Shown here piece after piece: positions 1-4,597 of a DNA stretch of 5,554 nucleotides. The stretch covers positions 1-5,554 of the forward strand of contig PKXI01000164.1 of the NCBI GenBank assembly GCA_003133425.1, written 5' to 3'. The notes beneath the pieces are model-generated. The model saw only the letters and a program-made list of their open reading frames with translations. It searched no databases and was not told where the DNA came from. The position numbers and the translations under genes were made by a program. Numbering within the stretch: the stretch's first letter is position 1; each line of letters starts with the position of its first letter. The stretch is from Acidobacteriaceae bacterium (GTDB taxonomy: Bacteria > Acidobacteriota > Terriglobia > Terriglobales > Acidobacteriaceae).

Positions 1-1850
1 AACCTGTTGTAGAGGCCGCAGCGGAACCTGTTGTCGAGGCCGCAGCCGAACCTGTCGTTGAAGCCGCCGCCGAACCTGTTGTCGAGGCCGCCGCGAAGCC
101 TGTTGTTGAAGCCGCGCCCGCTGCTAAGGCGCCCGCCAAGGCTCCAGAGCATGGACTTGAATCCATGGACGACTTTTCTGCCGCGCTGGCCGCATTTGAG
201 CGCGAGCAGGCCGCGGAAGCGGCAGCCGTCGAGGCCTACGGAGACAAGATCGTCTCCGGCACGGTCATCAAGCAGACGGAAAAGCACCTGGTGATCGATG
301 TGGGCCTGAAGTCCGAGGGCCTGGTGCCCCTGGAACAGGTTCTTGACCATACCGGTGCGGTCAAGTTCAATCCAGGCGACGTAATTGAAGTGGTTATCGA
401 GCGCGAGGAGCCCGAAGGTGGCTACCTGGTTAGCTACGAGCGCGCGCAGCGTCTGCGCGTGTGGGACACGATCGAGAAGGCAGCCAACGACAAGACCCCG
501 ATGATCGGCACTGTGATCAGCCGCGTCAAGGGCGGACTTACCGTTGACATCGGCCTCAAGGCGTTCCTGCCCGGCTCGCAGCTTGAGATTCGGCCAGTTC
601 GCAACCTGGACGGCTATCTCGGTCAACAGATCGAGATCCGGGTCATCAAGCTCAACAAGAAGCGCGGCAATGTCGTGGTCAGCCGCAAGGAAATCCTCGA
701 GGAGGAGCAGAACTCCAAGCGCTCCACAACTCTCGAGCACCTGGGCGAAGGCGCCATCCTTACCGGCACCGTCAAGAACCTCACCGATTACGGTGCGTTT
801 GTTGACCTGGGCGGAATCGACGGCCTGCTACACATTACCGACATGAGCTGGGGACGGCTTACGCATCCCCGCGACCTGGTCAACGTCAGTGACGAGATCC
901 AGGTGAAGGTGCTCAAGTTCGACAAGGACAAGCAGCGCGTTTCACTCGGCTTCAAGCAGTTGACGCCGGACCCGTGGCTTGATGCCTCGGAGCGCTACCC
1001 GGTGGGCGCGCACGTCAAGGGCCGTGTACTTTCGGTCACTGACTACGGTGCGTTCGTTGAGCTGGAACAGGGCATCGAAGGCCTGGTTCATCTTTCTGAG
1101 ATGACCTGGTCGAAGCGGCTCAAGCACCCCTCGAAGCTGGTCAAGCCCGGCGACGAAGTCGAGACAGTTGTGTTGAGCGTGAATCCGGCAGACCGCCGCA
1201 TTTCGCTGGGCATGAAGCAGTTGCTCGATAACCCGTGGGAGAACCTGACCGAGAAGTATCCGACCGGCGCTATTGTTGAAGGCCGTGTTCGCAACCTCAC
1301 CGACTTTGGCGCCTTCATCGAGATCGAAGACGGCATCGACGGCCTGGTTCACGTTTCGAACCTGAGCTGGACCAAGCGCGTGAAGCATCCTTCTGAGATC
1401 GTGAAGAAGGGCGAAAAGGTGAAGGCTGTTGTTCTGGGCGTTGAGCCGCAGAATCGCCGCCTCAGCCTGGGCATCAAGCAATTGCAGCCCGACGTCTGGG
1501 AGAGCTTCTTTGCCTCGCATCGCGTGGGCGACGTGGTTCACGGCAAGGTGCTTCGGACGGCGCAGTTCGGCGCGTTTGTCGAGATCGCGGAGGGCGTGGA
1601 AGGTCTTTGCCACATCTCCGAGGCCGGCGACGACGGCGGATCGAAGCTTGAGACGGGACTCGAACATGAGTTCAAGATCATCAAGATCAACGTCGAAGAG
1701 AAGAAGGTGGGCTTGAGCCTGCGCGCAGTGGGCCAAGAGGCCAGCCGCGCACAGGTGGAGAACTACAAGGCGGATACTCACAAGCATCCGGTCTCCAGCT
1801 CTACCACGACGCTTGGCGATTTGATTAACTGGCGGAAGGGCGAGCGCTAA
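1..1850 (+). CDS. rpsA: 30S ribosomal protein S1, 5'-partial, with repetitive N-terminal extension
   Basis: S1 binds mRNA on the 30S subunit and helps place it for translation initiation. Six S1 (OB-fold) domains are visible. Counted from the internal Met at 165 they lie near residues 26-95, 112-178, 196-266, 281-354, 368-441 and 455-524. Domains 3-6 carry the typical YGAFV/FGAFI strand and an H-[IVL]-S/T motif. Domain 2 has the FLPGSQ motif usual for that position. The C-terminal tail ends in TTTLGDLINWRKGER. The ATG at 165 is unlikely to be the start: it has no Shine-Dalgarno, and the same frame is open through position 3 to the window edge, encoding PVVEAAAE-type octapeptides and then an Ala/Pro/Lys linker. 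Bases 1-2 (aa) fit the GAA codon that ends each repeat unit, so the extension continues upstream. A strong hairpin follows the TAA stop. The S1 identity is secure; the true start is outside the window. Confidence 0.96.
   Translation, partial: PVVEAAAEPVVEAAAEPVVEAAAEPVVEAAAKPVVEAAPAAKAPAKAPEHGLESMDDFSAALAAFEREQAAEAAAVEAYGDKIVSGTVIKQTEKHLVIDVGLKSEGLVPLEQVLDHTGAVKFNPGDVIEVVIEREEPEGGYLVSYERAQRLRVWDTIEKAANDKTPMIGTVISRVKGGLTVDIGLKAFLPGSQLEIRPVRNLDGYLGQQIEIRVIKLNKKRGNVVVSRKEILEEEQNSKRSTTLEHLGEGAILTGTVKNLTDYGAFVDLGGIDGLLHITDMSWGRLTHPRDLVNVSDEIQVKVLKFDKDKQRVSLGFKQLTPDPWLDASERYPVGAHVKGRVLSVTDYGAFVELEQGIEGLVHLSEMTWSKRLKHPSKLVKPGDEVETVVLSVNPADRRISLGMKQLLDNPWENLTEKYPTGAIVEGRVRNLTDFGAFIEIEDGIDGLVHVSNLSWTKRVKHPSEIVKKGEKVKAVVLGVEPQNRRLSLGIKQLQPDVWESFFASHRVGDVVHGKVLRTAQFGAFVEIAEGVEGLCHISEAGDDGGSKLETGLEHEFKIIKINVEEKKVGLSLRAVGQEASRAQVENYKADTHKHPVSSSTTTLGDLINWRKGER
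3..122 (+). repeat. 24-bp in-frame tandem repeat encoding PVVEAAAE octapeptides
   Basis: Five consecutive 24-bp units start at 3, 27, 51, 75 and 99. They encode PVVEAAAE three times, then PVVEAAAK, then a degenerate PVVEAAPA. Most differences between units are at third codon positions (gta/gtc/gtt, gca/gcc/gcg, gaa/gag), so the peptide is better conserved than the DNA. The array is cut by the left edge and probably has more copies upstream. It forms part of the N-terminal extension of S1. Confidence 0.93.
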
Positions 1851-1872
1851 ACCGCTTCCCTTTACGGCACTA

Positions 1873-1912
1873 ACAGCGACGGCCACCTTTCGGGGTGGTC
1901 GTCGCTGTCTTT
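1873..1912 (+). terminator. Probable intrinsic terminator of rpsA
   Basis: The arms acagcgacggccacc (1873-1887) and ggtggtcgtcgctgt (1894-1908) form a 15-bp stem with a single G-U pair. The six-base loop tttcgg can be read as a UUCG tetraloop closed by U-G. The stem begins 22 bases after the rpsA stop codon. The following tract is short (CTTT), so termination may be imperfect or the hairpin may instead protect the mRNA 3' end. Confidence 0.65.
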
Positions 1913-1925
1913 GGTGACGAGCGCG

Positions 1926-1964
1926 CTTTGAAAGGGGCGCAGCTGAAGCCGCGCCCTTTCAAAG
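1926..1964. repeat. Long intergenic inverted repeat (14-bp stem with one bulge)
   Basis: The sequence ctttgaaaggg (1926-1936), a bulged G, and cgc (1938-1940) pair with gcg (1951-1953) and ccctttcaaag (1954-1964). The loop is agctgaagcc. Neither strand shows a T-run after the stem, so it is not a classical intrinsic terminator. It lies between the convergent rpsA and sugar-kinase genes. It could stop transcription or stabilise RNA from either side, or be a copy of a dispersed extragenic palindrome. Confidence 0.6.
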
Positions 1965-1988
1965 AACGGACGGCTGAGTTTGTGGCTT

Positions 1989-2024
1989 CCCACCCTTTCG
2001 CTAGAAGAAAAGCGAAAGGATGGG
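1989..2024. repeat. Intergenic inverted repeat downstream of the sugar kinase
   Basis: The sequence cctttcgct (1994-2002) pairs perfectly with agcgaaagg (2011-2019) around an eight-base loop. After one mismatch the stem extends by four more pairs (ccca 1989-1992 with tggg 2021-2024). It begins 44 bases past the minus-strand kinase stop, so it may mark the kinase transcript end. No T-tract follows on either strand. Confidence 0.5.
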
Positions 2025-2067
2025 GCACGGGACTTTTGGGGTGCTGTCTGGATTTGCAGGCGGCGTG

Positions 2068-3003
2068 TTACTTGAGCAGCGAGTCGATTTCTGCGCGGGT
2101 GGGCATGGAGGGCGCGGTGCCGTGACGCGTGATGGAGATGCCGGCGGTGGCGCAACCAAAGCACGCGGCTGCAACCAGGTCCATGCCTTCTGAGAGCGCG
2201 ACGGCAAGGCCACCATTGAAGGCATCGCCTGCGCCGGTGGTTTCAACTACTTTGCCGGCGTCGATGGCGGGCACATGCGCGCTGACTTGCGCGCTCTTGA
2301 CGAAGGCGCCCTGAGCGCCCAGCGTGATGATGGCGTTGCGCACGCCGCGGGCGAGGAATGCATCGGCGGCTTTCTCGGCGTCGGCCACGGTTGCCACTGC
2401 GATGCCGGTGAGCGCGGCGGTCTCCGTTTCGTTGGGCGTGATGTAGTCGATGTGCCGGTAGATGCTCTCGGGCAGCGGCTGAGCGGGTGCGGGATTCAGG
2501 ATTGTTGGAACGTGGAGAGCGTGTGCCAGTGCGAGGCCGTATTCAACGACGGGCAGCGAGAGCTCGAGCTGGGCGACGAAGATGCTGGAGGCGGCAATGA
2601 GTTCGCGGGCCTGATCGACTTCGGAGGTCGTGACTTCAAAGCATGCGCCGGGCACGACAATGATGGCGTTCTCGCCCTTCGCGGCGTCGACAATGATGGC
2701 CGCTGCGCCGGTGGCGCTCGATGTGCGGAAAAGAAATTGCGTATCGATGCCTTCGGTTTCGTAAAGGCCGCGCGCCATGTCGCCGAACGGGTCGGGGCCA
2801 AGCTTGGAGATGAAACTGACTTTTCCGCCGGCGCGCGCAGCAGCCACGGCTTGATTGGAGCCTTTGCCGCCCGGGCCCAGCTTGAACGATTGGCCCATCA
2901 GCGTTTCGCCCCATGCCGGGACGCGATCGATGCGGAAGGCCAGGTCCGCTACAAAGCTGCCCATTACTGTGACCCATTTCTTTGACATTTCGGATTCAGC
3001 CAT
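2068..3003 (-). CDS. rbsK: Ribokinase-family (PfkB) sugar kinase
   Basis: This 311-residue protein is of normal ribokinase length. Ribokinase phosphorylates D-ribose at O5 with ATP in the cytoplasm, feeding it to the pentose-phosphate pathway. Visible motifs are ADLAF with Asp20, PAWGETL (29-35), the glycine-rich GGKGSNQA (45-52), QLE with Glu147, NPAPA (170-174), TPNETE (189-194), the anion hole and catalytic base TTGAGDAFNGG (Asp260), and the C-terminal ITRHGTAPSMP of the monovalent-cation loop. Numbering runs four to five residues ahead of E. coli RbsK. The residue matching the ribose-contacting Asn14 of E. coli is Val18, so substrate preference may differ; a deoxyribokinase or other pentokinase is possible. 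The ATG at 3003 is chosen because AAAGG lies eight bases upstream. A second Met, five codons in, lacks such a site. The gene is divergent from the cupin gene and convergent with rpsA. Confidence 0.9.
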   Translation of the reverse strand: MAESEMSKKWVTVMGSFVADLAFRIDRVPAWGETLMGQSFKLGPGGKGSNQAVAAARAGGKVSFISKLGPDPFGDMARGLYETEGIDTQFLFRTSSATGAAAIIVDAAKGENAIIVVPGACFEVTTSEVDQARELIAASSIFVAQLELSLPVVEYGLALAHALHVPTILNPAPAQPLPESIYRHIDYITPNETETAALTGIAVATVADAEKAADAFLARGVRNAIITLGAQGAFVKSAQVSAHVPAIDAGKVVETTGAGDAFNGGLAVALSEGMDLVAAACFGCATAGISITRHGTAPSMPTRAEIDSLLK

Positions 3004-3011
3004 GAACTCTG

Positions 3012-3016
3012 CCTTT
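3012..3016 (-). promoter_or_regulatory. Ribosome binding site of the sugar kinase
   Basis: AAAGG on the minus strand lies eight bases before the ATG at 3003. It supports this start over the internal Met five codons downstream. Confidence 0.55.
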
Positions 3017-3036
3017 GATGAAGGGACGCGCCAGCA

Positions 3037-3065
3037 ACTTTAGCCAACTGAGTTGGTTGTGTCAA
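3037..3065 (-). promoter_or_regulatory. Sigma-70-type promoter of the sugar kinase
   Basis: On the minus strand a perfect TTGACA (-35, 3065-3060) is followed by a 17-bp spacer and TAAAGT (-10, 3042-3037, four of six matches to TATAAT). Transcription would begin near 3030, giving a leader of about 26 nt that contains the AAAGG ribosome site. A palindrome fills most of the spacer. Confidence 0.6.
3044..3056. promoter_or_regulatory. Candidate operator palindrome in the kinase promoter spacer
   Basis: CCAACT-G-AGTTGG is a perfect 6+1+6 palindrome lying wholly between the -35 and -10 boxes, where a bound protein would block RNA polymerase. Further CAAC/GTTG half-sites flank it (3035-3038, 3056-3059, 3063-3066, 3068-3071). 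One further pair, GTTG-TGT-CAAC at 3056-3066, overlaps the -35. Repressor identity cannot be told from sequence. Confidence 0.5.
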
Positions 3066-3094
3066 CGCAACCTGCACCGACGAGGCTGCGTTAT

Positions 3095-3100
3095 TACAAT
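3095..3100 (+). promoter_or_regulatory. Candidate -10 element of the cupin gene
   Basis: TACAAT matches TATAAT at five of six positions. The -35 region at 16-18 bp spacing is poor (at most three of six), so the promoter may be weak or activator-dependent. A start near 3107 would leave only about five bases before the ATG at 3112 but a normal leader before the GTG at 3130. Confidence 0.35.
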
Positions 3101-3117
3101 CGAGTCTACGCATGCGC

Positions 3118-3124
3118 AAGGAGG
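3118..3124 (+). promoter_or_regulatory. Strong Shine-Dalgarno that fixes the cupin start at GTG 3130
   Basis: AAGGAGG, fully complementary to the anti-Shine-Dalgarno, lies five bases before the in-frame GTG at 3130. The ATG at 3112 lies upstream of this site and has no comparable sequence before it. Confidence 0.8.
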
Positions 3125-3129
3125 TTGCA

Positions 3130-3531
3130 GTGGAGATTGTGAGCAGCAGGGATCGCACCAGCCGCAAGGGCGAAGCGGAATATTTCACAGGAGGCGTGTG
3201 GATCGATGAGATTGCCGTTGGTGCGGAGCCATCGCGGGTGCGATTCCTCCGCGTGAGCTTTGAGCCGGGTGCGCGCACTGCTTGGCATACGCATCCGCTG
3301 GGCCAGGTGCTTCATGTTCTGACGGGATCGGGCCTCGTGCAGCTTGATGGCGAATCGATCAGGCAGATTCATCCGGGCGATACGGTGATGATTGAGCCTG
3401 GCGCGCGGCACTGGCACGGAGCTGCGCCTGGCAACACCATGGTTCACATGGCTCTTCAGGAGGTCGATGAAAAGGGTGTGGGCGTTGTGTGGCTGGAGAA
3501 GGTGACGGACGAGGAGTATAGCGCGCGGTAG
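3130..3531 (+). CDS. Small single-domain cupin, hydroxynitrile-lyase-like
   Basis: With the GTG start this is a 133-residue single-domain cupin. It contains the two cupin motifs: PGARTAWHTHPLGQ (residues 46-59), and the PGARHWHGA segment (90-98). Predicted metal ligands are His53, His55, Gln59 and His94. From memory these match in number and spacing the Mn-binding residues of the Granulicella tundricola hydroxynitrile lyase (GtHNL, about 131 residues, also beginning MEI). Thr50, His96, His106 and Gln110 of that active site also appear conserved, while its Ala40 is Leu here. The C-terminal motif WLEKVTDEEY is typical of the family. The family also includes proteins annotated only as cupin or carboxymuconolactone-decarboxylase-associated, so the physiological reaction is unknown. 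The ATG at 3112 would add six residues (139 total) but lacks a ribosome site. The protein is probably cytoplasmic, with no signal peptide. It is divergent from the sugar kinase. Confidence 0.88.
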   Translation: MEIVSSRDRTSRKGEAEYFTGGVWIDEIAVGAEPSRVRFLRVSFEPGARTAWHTHPLGQVLHVLTGSGLVQLDGESIRQIHPGDTVMIEPGARHWHGAAPGNTMVHMALQEVDEKGVGVVWLEKVTDEEYSAR

Positions 3532-3666
3532 ATCTACTTGCTTCCCGTCGAAGATAAAAGGCAAAAGCCCGGGCCTAAAGGCACAGCCATCTCGCGTTCT
3601 TTCCGGGAGCTGAAGCCCCCGGCTCCCTCCGGAAAAAGCAAAGTACTGGAAGCCACAAAGACCCGT
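3532..3666. other. Intergenic region without a gene between convergent cupin and DUF3738 genes
   Basis: I see no credible coding sequence here. It holds an imperfect inverted repeat at 3601-3634, in which ttccgg and gagc pair with gctc and ccggaa around the same AGCTGAAGCC core seen at 1941-1950. It also holds a small GC-rich palindrome, gcccgggc (3567-3574), followed by gcctaaaggc (3573-3582). No T-tract follows the larger hairpin on either strand, so intrinsic termination is not supported. Confidence 0.5.
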
Positions 3667-4497
3667 TTAATCTGCCGAGGGGCGTTCTGCCTTATCGACT
3701 ACGAGCGCATTCACTGGTCCCCTGGTCGCAATTAGTCTCAGGCCGAGCTGATCCTGGATCGCCGAAAAAAGTGAAGCGGCCGGTGCGTCCGAGGGGGCTA
3801 CTGGCACCTCTCCGCCGAATTGAGTTTCGTCGGGAGCCCACTGGAGATCGAAATCGTATCGTCCCTGGAGTCCGGTCTGGTCCACGACTGGGCGATCGAG
3901 GACGGCACGCTGCAATAGTGATGCAAACTCGCCCATGGTTGTGTTGCGCGCCGGCAGCAGGATGTGCTGTGGATAGACGGTGCTGATGAGCTTGGCTGGA
4001 TCATCCGGCGGCGCAGTGCTTGGCTTGAGCTTTGAACCGCTCTTTGCAGCTTCGAGAACGTAGATCGAGAATTCTTTTTGTTCGCGATGGAAGTTGAGGC
4101 TGAACCTGTCTGCAAGGAGATTGCGCAGCATCGACATTTGCTCGTCGCGCGTGGGCCGAACCTCGCCGGGGGTGACGGCAACAATGTCATAGTGATCGGA
4201 TTCTATCCATGCCGGTCCGCTGAGAATGGTTCGCGGATTGAGATCATAGGCTGCTGCGATGAGCAGCTTGAGGGTGTAGTCCTTCTCAACAAAACGACTG
4301 CTGCCTTGCATGACGATGTAGCGGCTGGCCTTGGCATCGGGAGCCACAGGCTTGATGGTCGCGACTTCAAAGGCGTCGAACTTTGGTCGCGGTGCAGGCT
4401 TGGAGACCGGAGCAGGCCCCGAGCTTACTGCGGGAACCTGCGCAAGAACTCCGACGGCGGAAAGAAACAGGGCTGCACCTACAAGTTGGCAGATCAT
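3667..4497 (-). CDS. Secreted TIGR03435/DUF3738 family protein
   Basis: This 276-residue protein belongs to a family abundant in Acidobacteriota ('soil-associated', TIGR03435), whose function is not established. Family features visible are FEVATIKP (43-50) right after a Pro-rich linker, LLADRFSLNFHRE (127-139), a KLKPS segment, the block DRPVVDQTGLQGRYDFDLQW (201-220), an SLFSAIQDQLGLRL segment (about 242-255), and the C-terminal ALVVDKAERPSAD. A hydrophobic N-terminus ending near VLAQ suggests Sec export and signal cleavage. The ATG at 4497 is chosen because GGGAGG (minus strand, 4512-4507) lies nine bases upstream. An in-frame TTG at 4530 would add eleven residues with basic RHNR before the hydrophobic core, which would make a more typical signal peptide, so that start cannot be excluded. 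It lies 97 bp downstream of the MFS gene on the same strand. Confidence 0.88.
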   Translation of the reverse strand: MICQLVGAALFLSAVGVLAQVPAVSSGPAPVSKPAPRPKFDAFEVATIKPVAPDAKASRYIVMQGSSRFVEKDYTLKLLIAAAYDLNPRTILSGPAWIESDHYDIVAVTPGEVRPTRDEQMSMLRNLLADRFSLNFHREQKEFSIYVLEAAKSGSKLKPSTAPPDDPAKLISTVYPQHILLPARNTTMGEFASLLQRAVLDRPVVDQTGLQGRYDFDLQWAPDETQFGGEVPVAPSDAPAASLFSAIQDQLGLRLIATRGPVNALVVDKAERPSAD

Positions 4498-4506
4498 ACG
4501 GTTGTG

Positions 4507-4512
4507 CCTCCC
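4507..4512 (-). promoter_or_regulatory. Ribosome binding site of the DUF3738 gene
   Basis: GGGAGG on the minus strand lies nine bases before the ATG at 4497. It favours that start over the in-frame TTG at 4530, which has only a weak GAGAGA upstream. Confidence 0.6.
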
Positions 4513-4562
4513 AGGGAGAATGTTCGACAAGCCATTCTCTCATTGACTGGGAAAAACAGGCG

Positions 4563-4597
4563 CTATTCCCCGTTCCCTATTACCTGTTCCCTGCCTA
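4563..4597. repeat. Degenerate heptanucleotide tandem repeat, consensus CTRTTCC
   Basis: Four heptads in exact register read CTATTCC, CCGTTCC, CTATTAC and CTGTTCC (4563-4590), followed by a diverged CTGCCTA (4591-4597) that contains the MFS stop codon on the other strand. The array fills part of the MFS-DUF3738 spacer. On the minus strand, GGGAACAGG (4591-4583) can pair with the CCTGTT of CCTGTTTTTCCC (4560-4549), giving a weak terminator-like fold with a long loop. Confidence 0.6.

Noticed and set aside
165..167. ATG as the start of rpsA
   Set aside because: No ribosome site precedes it, and the frame is open to the left edge with a conserved peptide repeat.
942..1886. 314-codon minus-strand open frame opposite rpsA
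   Set aside because: It lies wholly over the well-supported S1 coding region and extends through the terminator hairpin. Its translation has no recognisable motif, and such shadows are common in G+C-rich genes.
2275..2985. 236-codon plus-strand open frame opposite the sugar kinase
   Set aside because: The opposite strand encodes a full ribokinase with all motifs. The plus-strand product is low-complexity Gly/Asp/Arg-rich and unrecognisable.
3109..3116. CGCATGCG palindrome at the alternative cupin ATG
   Set aside because: An eight-base palindrome in G+C-rich DNA is expected by chance and has no repeats nearby.
3528..3537. Ten-base palindrome GTAGATCTAC spanning the cupin stop codon
   Set aside because: It is too short and has no loop, so it cannot form a useful hairpin. 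It is probably chance.
3601..3638. Hairpin followed by AAAAAG considered as an intrinsic terminator
   Set aside because: The A-run would not serve as a U-tract on the plus strand, and on the minus strand the T-run comes before rather than after the stem.
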